Source of the DNA: Himantopus leucocephalus | Taxonomy: Eukaryota; Chordata; Aves; Charadriiformes; Recurvirostridae | Assembly: GCA_003993805.1 (NCBI GenBank) | Contig: RSEF01000001.1 | Coordinates: 98,404,340-98,468,339, forward strand | DNA: 64,000 bases | Direction of reading: 5' to 3' | In this document: positions 13,966 through 27,200 of the stretch, piece after piece | Numbering within the stretch: position 1 is the stretch's first letter | Layout of the letters: each line of letters begins with the position of its first letter | Made by a program: the position numbers and the translations under genes | The notes under the pieces: model-generated | Databases searched by the model: none | What the model was told of the DNA's origin: nothing | Seen by the model: only the letters and a program-made list of their open reading frames with translations

Positions 13966-14635
13966 TTCTCTATCAAGTCCCCAAGAATCTATATGGTGCT
14001 GATACTAAATACCTCCATATATTATTTGCATACTCTGCAGATGTTTGCATGCTGTGATTATGTAGAATAACAGTGCCTTGAATCAGTAAAACACTGGTCT
14101 TATTTATATACAATGCCATACTTGGTATTTTATGTTTATATTTTCTCATAGGCCACCTTTATATATTGCATTGGTGGGAAACTATCAAAACAGCTTTGAA
14201 AACAGCAAACACTCAATCACAGGTCAATTTTTCTGCCAATTCACTTTCATGTTTATCTGGGGAGGGAATCTTGGCTTCGGTGGTGTCAGAGCGAATTTTC
14301 TCACTGACTTGAGTAGTCCCAGAATTTCAGTCAGTGTGTTACAGTATTTTCATTGCATCTCAGGCAAAGTAATTTCTAGCCTTTCCTTTTGGAAACTATT
14401 TAATACTTCAATGAACTTCACCATAAGGGTTTTCTCATTCTTATTTCTTCCCATTACTGCTAGCTCTGCCCAACACACATTAACTAATTCCTTCTCCACT
14501 TGGTGTTTACACACTTCAAATATTCAGAGGGCTACATTTCTCCACATTCCCATCACTGCCAGATGCATTAACTTTCATTTTTGCCAAGTTGAATCTTCAT
14601 TTGTTTTCGTACCAAGTCTCTAATCTCTCTAGGTA

Positions 14636-14790
14636 TCTTTGTATTATTACTATTTAATTTCTGTTAAGTACTGACGGTGTGCCAGGTGCCTTCAGTTTGC
14701 CAGATGCTGCACAGAGTGGAAAGGGACAGTTCTCCTCCTGTGGAGCAGACAGTCTAAAAGACAAAGCAAAGATGGGACAAAGTGTCCTCA
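14636..14790 (+). repeat. Ancient amniote SINE-like repeat
   Basis: TATTATTACTATTTAATTTC, GGTGTGCCAGGTGCC and GGACAGTTCTCCTCCTGTGG, then CAGACAGTCTAAAAGACAAA follow, in order, a repeat common in reptiles and birds ('tgtgctaggcgctgtacaaac...agacagtccctgcc...gcttacaatctaa'). The assignment is from memory of that consensus and is approximate. Confidence 0.45.
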
Positions 14791-17700
14791 CAGCTCAAAG
14801 CATAAGATTAGGCTCAGAGTATGGGTGCAGCTGTGAAACTAGGTGGAGGGATGAAAATAGGCAGGCCCCTTCTGCAATGCTGGTAAAAGAAAGAGTGGAA
14901 AGGTTGCGATAATTTTGTGGGATTTTTAAGGAAAAGAGACGGCATGAGGCTGAGAGGATGGATTTGGGGAGCAGGGCAAGATGCAGAGGAAAAAGCAGTG
15001 CAGGAGCCAAACCAATGCCTGTCTTAGATAAGCGTAGCTCCAGCAAAGGGAGGGGTGGGATGCACGAGGAAAGTATCCTAGGCCCATTCCTCAGGAGTGA
15101 AGGTGCTGACATAAAAGGTTGGAACCACCACCACAAAGGCAAGAGACAATGAAGGGGTGATCAAGTGGACAGCCAGCCTGAAAAAGCGAAGACAAGTGCA
15201 GCCTCAGAGGATCACAGATGAGACTGGGAAAAAAAATGCAGCCCAAAAGCTGCCAACACTAGGGACAACAGCTTTACTGTCCTGCCCTTCACCCTGGCTG
15301 CAGTTCTACCTGTCTTGCTAGCATCCACGCAAGAGATATGGATGTTCTATTTAAGTCTTTGTTCTAGCTATAGCCGTAGTCCACTTTGGAGGAGTAGACA
15401 TCTTTTTTCTCTCCACTGCATAGATCTCTTGTCTACCCAGGAAGCACTCCTTCTCATATCACTCAAAACTCAGGAAAGCAGACGAGGTTTTGCAGCAAGA
15501 CTCTTCTTTCAAGGTTGTGAACATTAAAAGAAATCTTGGCTCTTTAACCACAAGGTGAGAAATCATACTAAAGGGACCTGGAACTTTCCCCGCTGAGAAC
15601 AGACTAGAGGTTCTCCCAGCCTGCTTTCCACAGTATGAGAAGGAACAGCTGAGGGGAAAGCCAGGGACCAAATGCACTTCCTCTCAATGAGGCCAAATTC
15701 TGGCAGTGGCTCCTAGAAGTACCAAAGATTTGCTTTGTTACCAGGAAACGGCCTGCACTGTTTCCAACACACAAATACATACAGAAGTAATACACACTCA
15801 TTACTTGGTACAGCAGTTCTCATGCCTGCTCCTTAGGCAAGCTGGTCATGTCCCCTGGTTCTCTACCCCCAAAAAATATCAAATGTTTTCTCCAGTTTTA
15901 GTGATGAGATCTGGAAAGCTGGTAGCCAGCACTCCTTGTAAGTGCTGCCCCCCGCCATGCACCTTCTCCAAACAAGCAAGCTTCCCTGTAGCATGCTTTC
16001 TCACCTTGTGATTAAAGAGCCAAGATCTCTTTTAATGAAGCAAGAAGCTCTTGAGCTCCTAAAAGCCACCATAAAGCTTCTCCATACACATAGTTACCAA
16101 AGTACTGGTCCTCAAGGAAATGGAATAATACATATAGTACTGCACAGATGAGGAAAAGAGTTAGGACTCGAATCCAGAGAAGAAGCATCCCTGACTGCAT
16201 GAAAGCCAGAGAAATATCCACTGCCGTTCTATTTCTCACAGAAACAGCATTTTTGCAAAGAGCACCCACCTCCTTTCAGGCATCCTTATTCCTTCCCTTC
16301 CAGAAACCTACAGGCAAGGAGATAAACTGTTTGTAAATAGCAGTTTCACACCAATTAGCTCCATGCTCTGCAAACAGCGTTGCAGACTCAGTGTGGAGTT
16401 TCTAAGGGCTTGTTATTTTAGACTACTACATGTATATTTCCATATAATTGATCTGTTCTACTTTAAAGAGGCCATCAGGAAGATATGTGGGCAATTTATT
16501 GTGGAGGTAAGAGAAGGAGGGGCAACGGGAGTTAACCTCAGATTAGCTGTGTTTACACAAGTGTTTTACACTGTAGGCTCTTGGAATGAGACCAGAGCCG
16601 ACACTATTCTCCCCTGCCTCCCCAGCACCCTGCTTTCCCCTGTAAGACAAGGCAGACACAGCAGTAAAAAGTCAGGAGAGCCAACCTCACAGTCATGATA
16701 GGGCCAAGATAAGCACAGAGAATATTCTGCCCCATAGGGTGGATGCCACCACTTGGGCACAGTTTTCTAGTGCTGGATGTCACAGAGCTCAAGCATAACT
16801 GCCTACAGGCATGACCACATGGATATGGCCTAAATTAGATACCATTTGGCTATAGCAATTTGGCATACCTGACCAGCAAAAACTGGCAAATGCCGGTAGC
16901 AAATATAGAGAGTAACGGAGTATCTCAGAAATGCCAATGTCGATGCCTCAGAAACCCTTTCCATGCCCTGAAGATAATATACCATGACAGGTGCAGAAGA
17001 GGCAGGCCACAGAACTATGACTACCATAATTTGTTATCCAAATACAGACATTAAGAGCAACAAGGGCTACTCTGACCTCCTGCAGAGCACGGGGCATAGC
17101 CTCCACCAGTAGTTCCTGCATCACACTCATAACTTCTGGCTCAAGCCATGCAGCCCATGTAGAAGGCTGCCAGGGCTGGACTGAAGACATGAGTGCTGGT
17201 GAATTCCCATGCTTCTGACAGAGATCTTCCAACAGCTCATTACTCTGTCATGCCTTATTTCCACTCCCAGTTTGTCTTGCTTACATCTCCAGTTCTTGTA
17301 CCTCTTCACACCTTTGAGTACTAGATTAAAGAGCTGTCTAAGACCAGACAAATCCTTTCCCCATTGGCTTTATTCCATGATCAAGACCCTTCACTTTGAT
17401 AAGCTAAATAGATAGAAATGTCAATGCCTTCTCTGCAGATGAGAATATTCCCAACCTTGAATCTTCCTTGTAGTTCACTGCCATTTTCAGCTTTTGATGT
17501 GTGGACCCCAAAACTGAAACAAGACCTGGAATGAGTACACCAACATACATCTATTTAATCCATTTTACTGTGGACTCTGTGGCAAGGAGCAATATACCAC
17601 ATCCATGTCTGCCAGGCCAGCCAGGAAACATATGCAAGCATCACACCTTGGAACAGAGTGAGAGACTAAAAACCTGATAAGAAATAGATTTCTCCAAAGA

Positions 17701-18402
17701 ACATAGGAAGTGTATCTGGGATCTTGGTGGGACCACACAATTGGCTTGTAGTCAGGATCCAGAAAGGATTTTCCATTCGAAGGGTTCTACAGCAGTTGTC
17801 CTGCTGTAACCCAGCTCCCTGAAATCACTAGCACCACTTCACCAGGGGACTGCTGTACTGCCAGAGTGCCAAGGTCAACATTTGCAAGCATGGCTCTCTG
17901 TCCACTGAGATGAAACACCTCTCAAAATGGAAGACGTGGGGCACACCTCCTACTTGTTTCCTACTCTGACGTCCCTGAACAGTGTCCCAAGTACTCACGT
18001 TCAGCCCATTAATACTAGAACCCCGAAGTCATTTACCAAATCAGTCCAGCGCAAGAGAGAGTTCCCCCAGCCAACGCCTGCCCCACAGTCTCTCCTTCAT
18101 GATGCCTGACTGCACAGGATTAATATACATCTTGCTTGCTAATGCTTACACATTGCTCCATAGAATTTGCCTCACCCTGCCATTAGTTAACATGCAAACT
18201 CTGTTATGCTTTACAAGCAGTGATTTTATCATCTCTTCCCCACAGACACATCTGTTTTGTTACTGTAACAAGTGGACTTTTCCATTTCTTTTTATGGGAT
18301 GGGGAGAAGGTCTGCTAGTTTTGGATAAAATAGCAGCTTGATGAACAGACCTTATAGGAAAATATTAAAAGCACATGAGAGTGACAAGAAAGAAGACAAA
18401 AC

Positions 18403-18492
18403 TCTCAGTGAAGGCAGAATTCGAAAGAAGTGATCACTGAGGACAAATCTCAGTGAAGGCAGAATTTGAAAGAAGTGATCACTGAGGACAGA
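18403..18492. repeat. 45-bp tandem duplication
   Basis: Two copies of a unit starting TCTCAGTGAAGGCAGAATT and containing AAGAAGTGATCACTGAGGAC, at 18,403-18,447 and 18,448-18,492, differing at two positions. It is a recent local duplication in non-coding sequence. Confidence 0.95.
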
Positions 18493-18936
18493 TCAAGGGG
18501 AGAAGCTCTAAAAGCAAACCAAATCGGAACCATAGACAGAAGCCATGAGATGTACGGCCCTGAGAACAGAAGCTGAATTTGATGCACAGCACAATACAGA
18601 GGCACTGAACCGACTTAAGGCAGCAACTGTATAATTAAGAGGTCTCTAGGCACCTTCTCAAAGATGTCATGACTTGTAGTCAGGGTGAGCTAGCAGAACA
18701 GCAAAGCAACACCACAGAGGCTATCAGCTTGTTGATTTCCCCCCGTGCTAGTATCCAGAGCTTCTATATTGTGCTGAAAAACTTCAAAAGCAAGAAAGCA
18801 TGGGTAGAAATGTGATCTTTTTTCTACCCTTTTAAAGTAATTCTGCTGTAGCATCTCGGTGAAAAGTTCTGTGGAAAGCTAAGTCAGGGATCCACACAGA
18901 TAATGCAGAAGAAATACATCCATTGGATAGGAGCTA

Positions 18937-19042
18937 TTTAAATATTTGATGGCTAATATATTAAATGTTAATTGAATACTACAATGATTTTCTCCCCTGG
19001 ACAGCACACAATTAACATTTAATTTGTTATAAAATATTTAAA
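18937..19042. repeat. AT-rich inverted repeat with two perfect arm pairs
   Basis: Inner arms TTAAATGTTAATTG (18,961-18,974) and CAATTAACATTTAA (19,009-19,022) are perfect reverse complements of 14 bases around a 34-base loop. Outer arms TTTAAATATTT (18,937-18,947) and AAATATTTAAA (19,032-19,042) add 11 more. The strands between the arm pairs are 13 and 9 bases and mostly unpaired. It could be a cruciform, a small transposon relic (no target duplication seen) or a regulatory element. Confidence 0.85.
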
Positions 19043-21549
19043 GTTATGAAATATCCGAGGGCAACTGAAATGTCTCTTCCACCAAATTGTCTTGGGACAA
19101 TGTGTTAAGGGGACAAAAGGTCAGGTTAGCATTTCAAATTCCTCCAATGATCTGTACAAGAGACATGGGAAAAGGTTTTAGAGCTGGCATAGCTCAAGGA
19201 CATAGTCAGAAGACATGAGGGGACACACAGAGGTATCTGATCCTATCCCATCCAGGTTAAGTGAGATCACAAGTCCTCATGGCTACTAAGCACCCAGCTT
19301 GAAAAGTGCTGTGGTGACTATCCATTCCTCAGAGAAAAGCAAATGCTGTGCGCTTAGACCAAGCATCTATCTTAATGCTATTTGCTTTAGAGATGCCAGT
19401 GAGGGTTTGGGTCTTAACTGCTCTGCACTCATTTGCTCCAAGGCATATTGACAAGAATAGGATTCAGATGATAAAGAGCTACTGCTTTGGCTGTGCCCAA
19501 TGCTTCACTAAGCATCAGGGATGGTAATCAGCTTGGGATGTTAAAATTAGGCCAGTTGTTTAGGACCTGAACGCAAATCTACCCCATTTGCTATAGCAGA
19601 GTTGAACATCCTAGCACTTCAGAAACTTACCTTACTCTAGTGCCTTGTTTAGCGAGAGGTAGGAAACCTTTGCTAAAACTTAAATGTGGAAAGGGATGTT
19701 TTAATTAGTCCAACAGCAAGTCCTTCAGGAAGTTTAGGAAAGCTCAGCCTCAACAGTCTTGATATTTTTGAAGTGAAGCTCAAAGAGCAGAAAAAATCAT
19801 CAGTATCACTGCGTATCATTCCGAGACAGAGGGAATTCATATATGAGCAAAGTAAACCTCTTTTGTAGGTACCCTTAATTAAAGAAGTGACTCCCATTGC
19901 TAAGAAATCCTGAATATCCTCAGGGGTACAGAAGGTTCACCTACTCGACTCCATATTTTGGGTCTTGACTTACCTGAGCTTTAAAGGGAATAGAGGCTTT
20001 GTAAAGCTCACTCCTTAACACAGCTTTTTTTCAATTCCTAACTTTCCTGGGCTCAGACCTTTCATTATTTTCTAAAAATCTGCTCAACAACTCTAAACCT
20101 TAGGCTTGTAACAATGCATCATTTCTACCTAGGAGGCTTTCAGCTTCCAGAATCTCCTCTCATTTGCTGCTTAGAAAGGTTTGACTAATGTGGGGAAAAC
20201 CCCAACATGTTCAGTTCATGACTATGTGGAAAATGGTACTGGGGAAAAAAATCCAGGTCTTTATCAGAGGGAGGTCTCTGGTCTTCATGCTACACACTGG
20301 ATCACTCCCCCCTTCTTGTTCCTTTGATAAGAGCCATATTGTCATCAGCTACCATGGTGAATCACCATCACTTCATGCACAAGTGTACAGCGTTGCAGAA
20401 AAACTGCATCCAATAAACTGCAAGGCTTGTCTGTGGGAACTGACTGACAGCTTGCACCAAGGATTTCTCTAGGCCAAAGATGGTTGTCCTGGGCCCTGGC
20501 TATAATACAGAGGCAGAACCTTCTGCCTGCTGAACTGTCTTTCTCCCTCTCTGAGGCAGAGAAAATGTGGTTATAAGAGTACAAAGAGAATGCAAGGGTG
20601 CCTGTACACTCAGAGAATCATAGTAATCATGGAGGATAAAATACTGTACATCAGAGGTCACAGTCATGATAGACTGCCACAAGACATGAGTCTGGCAGCC
20701 TGCTTGGTGCTGCCAATGCAGAAGCTGCACATATAAACAACTCCAGGAAGCTGAAGAGGTGACCTAACAAAAAGATTTGTTCAAGTCAATGCTGACTCAC
20801 TGATTCAAAGAGACTCTTGATTTCACACACTTGATGGCTCAGCATGTTGGAATCCAGCATTTTGGTCTCACCTCTTGAAAAAAGAGGTCTTTTTCTCAGT
20901 TTGTCTCCTCTTGCTCCATGAGCCTAGTACTGTGGGAGGCCTTGGAGGATTTTTGCTGGATTTTCCCCCCCTAATATTTCCTAATATCTCCAACATTTCA
21001 AATAATGTCCAAGCAGAAGAGAACAGTGAGAGACATTAAAGGTTTTGCGAGGAATGTTTCCATAGAAATCAGATTTTGCTTCTGCAGAATGATTCTGTCC
21101 TTTACAGCCACTCTCACACAACTATCAGATAAACATATACACTTTTTGGTCATGAAAAGGCAAGAAACAGGAGACTATAAGAGTACTAAAGGACAGAACT
21201 GATATGCTTTTTCAGAGCTGGACAGAGCAACTTGAGAACACTTCTGTGTTCTGAAGTTTAACACTTCTGATGTGCACATGAATGACAGGCATGAGCAGAC
21301 ATGGGTGTGGAGAACATAGGACATAAACTAATGAGGTTCTTTTGCTCACCGTGCTTGCAACCAGACCTTTGATCACACCTTGGGCTTCTTTCTTCCACCA
21401 TGTCAAATTGCCCATTCTTGTTTCACTCTGTTCTCACCCAAAAATCGATTTGCCCAAGCAGGACCTGTTCTCCTGGTATGGTGGCTGCCACTTACCAATC
21501 CAGTGGATCTAGCCTTGTGGCAGGTTCCTGTAACACCATAGTATATCAG

Positions 21550-21670
21550 TGTCATACCTAATTACCATTCTCTGAGGAGTGAGCCCATTAACAAGCTGCA
21601 CTGAAACCAGATCTGCACACTAATTAGGGAGCTGCCTTGGAGGATATTAATTAGGGGTGACACTTTCAGG
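21550..21670. promoter_or_regulatory. Cluster of TAATTA motifs (possible enhancer)
   Basis: Three TAATTA/TAATTAG homeodomain-type words at about 21,559, 21,621 and 21,647 within 100 bases, among moderately complex sequence. The call rests on motif clustering only; conservation cannot be judged from one genome. Confidence 0.25.
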
Positions 21671-23987
21671 GCAAGTTCTACTTTCCTTCTTTGTATCCCA
21701 TTTGTGACATGGCTAAGAAATGTGAGTACAATACAAATAGAGATGAGATGGGGCATTATGGGGGACAGTCCGTTGCCGCAGCAGCGGACACGAGCAGAAA
21801 AGTTGTAGTAATATTCCTTTTAGGACTTGCTACTCTCTCAAGGAAAATTCTAGAAAGACCCTAAATATATTTTCCTCTACCATTCTTTAACCTAGAAAGG
21901 AAAAAGGTAAGGAAACTTGTTTCTTTGTCTCCACAGTGATAATCCTCCTGCTCCTTTCATTTACACTCCTCTAGGTCTCTAGTAGAAAGGTCTCATACAA
22001 GTCCAGCAAGGGGGTTGAGAACTCATTTTCTTGTCCTGGCTCTGACAGTGACTGAATACTTGTTCCTTGAGTTCTCACTTCTGTTTATCATCTTTAGTCT
22101 CATACAGCACCTTCCTCACAGCCCCAAGCACTGCCTAGCTTCACAGCCACAGGTCCCTGTTCCCTTCTACAACACCACCCTGCACCTGCAGCAGAAGAGC
22201 AGGTTGGCAACTTACACCAGAACCTGAAGATAAGTTTTACAGCACTTTACAGATTGCTGAGTTTTATTGTTAAGACTGGAGGTGGAAAATAAACAGCAGG
22301 AGTGAGAACTCCACAGCAAGGAAGACCCTGTTTAGAAGCACACGCCACTCGTTTCTCCACTGCACAGCTTCATACATTGTGTTGGTGTACAGTTCACACA
22401 TCTGTCAACACATCAGTGTACAAATAATTTCACCCCCTACTAAACTGCTGCCACCTCACTTACTATATTCTCAATGCATCCGCTGCCATTAGTTTCTGGG
22501 TGTCTCACAAAATGAGGAAATAATCAAAACAACTACTAGACTGGATCACGTCTGCAGGCCATGTGGTGCAGGGTCCTGACTCCCACTGTGATCAGCATGA
22601 GAAGCTGCAGAAAAGCATGTGCAATTATGCAATTAACAACCTGCCAATAAGGGAAGTTTCCTCCTTAATGCCATCAGTTATTAGTGAGCGGACACCCTCA
22701 AGCATGAAGGTTTGCATCCCTTCTGCATTTATAACCTGTTTAATGTAATTGTGTATGCTCTTACTGGCTGTTTCAGCATCCCTTCTCCTTCTGAATTCTG
22801 CTGAGCTTCTGACCCCAAAGTAATCACAGGGCAGTGAGTTCCACAGGTTAGTTGCACTGTAAAAGTGTACCTATTTTTCCTTCTTAGAAGGGAATGCAGA
22901 TTTCCTGCACATGTTAATGCTCACATATGTACTTCATTTTGGCTTCTTTCTTTAAGAGGTCAAATTCTAGCTCCTGATTTGCAAGACAGACTTGTTTAAG
23001 CTATTGGGACCAGAGCCAGTAGAAAGAAGTTTTTTCCACATGGGAAAAACTGGAAATCTGCCTGTCATTTCCTTTTAGTCATCACTTACTCTGAATCCTT
23101 TGATTTCCACAACAGAAGCAATAATGCACAGATAACTTTTTGGGGTCAGCGGCCGCTGAGGAAGCCAACAAAACACTCCACTTTTTCCACCTTTTTTCCG
23201 CCAGTGTGAGGTCACTCATCTGATATTAGGAGGCAACAAAAAGCACTCCGCAAGAGAAGATGAGCCAGGAGCGGAGGATGCACACAGTGTCCTCTCAAAC
23301 TGGAGTCACAGCCCCGTGGTATCCAAACAGGGCCAGGGCAGCAGCAGGTTCTGCTGGCAGTCCAGCAATGAATAGCAATAAAATGAGCCAGGTCCTGAGT
23401 TCACACAGGAAGCCCAATCAGGTAGCTGGAGATAAGGCTACTTGCAACATAGCTCAAGCCAGTACTGTTTGTCTGGTTAGGAGCCTAAAAGCAGTTCCTG
23501 GACCAATGGTAGAGGGTTCATGGGTGAATGGTCCAGGTAAGGCTGGTCAGGGCTGTTAAGCCACACAGGTGCACTTAGGGCCTTGATACGCAAGTGATTA
23601 GCATGGACTCCCATCTGCATGTAAGCCTCCGTGGCAGAAGGCAAGCCTTTCCCTCATTGTGCTGAGGGTCTGCAAGATATCCTCAGGCCAAGGAAGCTTT
23701 TCCAATTTTATGGATTCCAGTAAGACTCAATGGATGCAAGGAAGTTGGGGTGACTTTTAGACAGTGGGCAAAGTTAGTTGCATTGACTCATACCTTTTTT
23801 TTAGCTGCCCTAAGTATTATCAGAGCTTACAGCTTTCCAAGGAGTATTTGAGGTACTAGGATTCACTTCTGGTTTATTCTCTTCCTCTTTCCTCCTCCTG
23901 TTTCAACACAGTTTAGGGCTTGTATCTTAAGGTTTACTGCATTTTTTGTTTTGGGGTGGGTTTTTTTGTGAGGAGGAACACTCTCAC

Positions 23988-24262
23988 TTTGAGGAGTAGA
24001 CAGGACAAGGGACAATGGGCAGAAACTAGATCAAAGGAGATTCTGTCTCAACGTGAGGAAAAACTTCTTTACTTTGAGCGTGACAGAACACTGGAACAGG
24101 CTGCCCAGAGATGTTGTGGAATCTCCTTCTCTGGAGATATTAAAAACCCGCTTGGATGCGTTCCCATCCAACCTGCTCCAGGTGAACTTGCTTTGGCAGG
24201 AGGGTTGGACTGGACAATCTCCGAAGGTCCCTTCCAACCCCTACCATTCTGTGATTCCATGA
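23988..24262 (+). mobile_element. CR1 LINE 3' end
   Basis: About 275 bases: GACAAGGGACAATGGGCAGA, GTGAGGAAAAACTTCTTTAC, CTGGAACAGGCTGCCCAGAG, GGAGATATTAAAAACCCGCT, then CAACCCCTACCATTCTGTGA. This is the standard avian CR1 3' end. It differs from the 39- and 45-kb copies (ACCTGCTCCAGGTGAACTTG instead of GGTCTATTGGGAGGTGTCCC), so it is another subfamily. Confidence 0.95.
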
Positions 24263-27200
24263 GAGGTCAGTGGAATGACAAACAAGTCTTAGTTCCTGTA
24301 GGAGTTCCGTTCATCTCAGCCTAGCTCCTGTAAAGCATCTGCTTCCTTCAGATAGAAACTTAGGCCTTGGAGTCAATGATTCCTGTCCAGCAGTGTGCAT
24401 CCTGGCTCTGTCTACACCTTCAGCCACTGATGCCTAGGAGGACAGCCTTGAGATTAGCCTTGCCTATATTCCATGCATCAAGCTGTGAGTGTAGCCTCAG
24501 GCACAGTGGAATCATGATTCCCACCATATGTGGGACCACAGGAGCCCACATATACTCAATATGATACCTTGCTGCCAGGCACAGCCTCCAAAGCAGTCCC
24601 ATGGATTGACTGTGAAGGAACCACAGAGCCCAAAGCCAGACAGGGTGCAAAGCATTTGTGCTTCTTCGCACAAGTCGCTTTCCCTGAGGAATAGACAGGG
24701 CTTGTGTCAGCCCTTGCTGCTGCCTTCATCCCACGGGTACAGAGCAGCGATGTGTTCAGAGAAACATTGCTGGGCTCTATTCCCGGATTCATCTGTATGC
24801 TAGGGATGATTTCCCCAGTGGTTTTCTTCTCCAATGCTGGTGAATCATCCCCCCGCCAGAGATGACGTATCCCAGTAGCTTCCAAACATGCTCTGGAAGA
24901 GCATATTTTCTGTCTTTGGATTATGCCAGATGGCATCAAGTGATTAGTGGGTTTAATATAAGAAGCTTCCCGGAGGAGGAAACTCCTAGATCCCACTAGA
25001 GAGTCTTCACCACCCCTCTGGTCGTTCACCTCCCAAACTTCAAATTACAGTAGCTGAGCCCCTGCTGCACAACTGAGTCCTCTGCTGCTCTATCAATACA
25101 CTCCGAACATTTTTCAGGAACAAAGTGGAAAGCATTTCCAGCAAATGCTTTTAATGTCACTGTGTTTGCCAAGAGATGCTGCCTCCTGCTTTGGTTATCA
25201 TTATGAGAAAGCATTTTTGCTTAAATAGGAAAACAAGTGATGATTTTTCTCTGAGTTGCTGATATCTCTAGCTAAGCAGCTTCTGCGCACCCTGGACATG
25301 GCCTGTGCTGAACAGAAGAAAATATTTGGAGTCCTCTTTTTAAAAAACACCCCTTTGTAAACGTCACCTCGCCACTTCAGATAAAACCTGTTGTCAAACA
25401 TCTGTCTCCCCGTCTCCCTTCTCTCAGATGAGATCAGATAGATTGTGTGACTGGTATTTTTTGGGCTGTAATCCATGCTAACATGCTGTGCTCCTTGCCT
25501 CTCTCTTGTGCCTAGACTCCACCTAGAAACATATTACGGCCTCATATTTCAAGTCAGTAATTTTGGATACATTTCAAGTGAGAGGTACTGAGGGAAAGCA
25601 CAGCTTCCTTCATAAGTTTACAGCAGTTAACCAATAAGCTGAGTACCTTGCTAACTGATCATTGCCTCCTAAGAGTAGTTTCGAAGGGTGTTGCTCCTCA
25701 GTTTCCCAGTAGGCCAGTATCCTTGAGGGGACAGTATCTCCCATGGTCCAGCGCACTCTCACCTATGGTGCAAGGCACTAGAGCATGTCAGGTTTCTTCA
25801 GATTTCCTACTCCTGGCAGTTTTCTGAGCAGTTTTTTACTTCAGAATAGCCTCTCTGCTCAAGTAGTAGCTGCTCACGCCTTCCAGTCTTTGTTGCTCTT
25901 ACCTTGAGGAAACATTTAAGCAAGGGTGAACATCTTTCTTGTGAAGGAGCAGAGTGATAACCTCACTTGCATTAAGCAGAATCACCATTACCACACCAAC
26001 TGGCAGCTCGCAGGGGCAGTCTGGGTGTGACATTCAACAGCCATTTAGCTATGGTACTTTTTTCCCCAGTGGGAATTTTAAAGCTTGTGACAACAGAAAA
26101 TTGTGTCTTCTTCTGTTAAACAGGATGATAGCACAGTTCCTGCCTCTCTCACAATCTGTCATCAGTGGTCGACTGCAAACTGCCTGCATGGACAGCACAT
26201 TCTCCCATGTGGTGCCCAGGGCCAGAGATTCTGAACACTGTCGTAACACAGAAGTGAAGCCATCACAAATTCAGATTTACGGTACATTTGCAGACAGTTC
26301 TTTTACTGCCACACTAACACGTTTTTACAGATTGAGCCAGCATAGTTTAAGAAGATAGCAGTTCCTGCTGTTTGTTACAGCCCTTCATGTGAGAGGACTG
26401 CCCTCACAGCTGAGACCTAAAAACACTCCTCTAAGCATGCCTAAGGAGTTGTAGCCTTTTACTCTGCTCCAGCTAGGTCTGCTGAAGACAACTACCTGTG
26501 CTTTCACTACCAGCTCTGTCACATGCAACTGGTGCCAATCAAGGATTTAATCATTGCAACACCTCACCTTTTCTTCCTGTGCCAAGTTACAATCCAAAAT
26601 GTTCAGGCAAGTGCCTAGATTTGCCCTTTGCAGCATAAACGGAGAATGTGGCATCCAAAATGGCTTCCAAAATAGCTATCATACTGAGCAAAGAGAAAAA
26701 ACTAACATTGTACATAGTAACCTTGAAAGACAGAAACCATCCCTGAAATAAAATGATCCTGAAGACATAGACCATAATCTACATCCTAAAAGGCAGAACA
26801 AGGGCATATGGTCCACTGCGTGGACTCCTTTCACATATCTCTGTGTCATTTAAACAGCTCCACTGGTCTGGATGTACCATGACACTGCACATCTAATCAT
26901 CCCATACCCGCTTAGTTGAGGAGCCATGAGGAGACCATGGAGAGGACTGTGAGCGTGTGCAGTGGGAAGATGGGGGCAGCATGCAATGGTAAAAAGGGAC
27001 ACGTGTGTCATATCCCTTTTTCAGAAATTCAGGAGGGAGAAAACACAGAGGGGCAAACACGGAGAACAGCCCCTGGTGCACACGCTATTGAGGTCACCCC
27101 TCCTGGCCCCATAGCAGCACTGTATCTGTCTTTTGCTATGCTTGTCCCTTGCACCCTCTCTGCCTTCCAAACTGTAGCTTCTTTCAACAGAGAAGAGTTT

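Larger units (their letters stand above)
14791..23987. other. Intergenic, no gene seen
   Basis: About 9 kb. It holds the tandem duplication, the inverted repeat and the TAATTA cluster listed separately. Short MIR-like wording occurs near 16,144-16,180 (GATGAGGAAAAGAGTTAGGA) but is too short to call. No open frame here has exon-like flanks or a recognisable product. Confidence 0.6.

Noticed and set aside
14132..14623. 163-codon plus-strand frame
   Set aside because: Phe/Ser-rich product with no recognisable domain and no exon signals; it runs up to an ancient repeat.
22790..23130. Possible old LINE fragment (GTGAGTTCCACAGGTTAGTT region)
   Set aside because: The wording is reminiscent of an ancient amniote repeat, but I could not place it in a family with confidence.
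24556..25029. 157-codon minus-strand frame
   Set aside because: No domain, signal peptide or splice context. One such frame is expected by chance in this amount of sequence.
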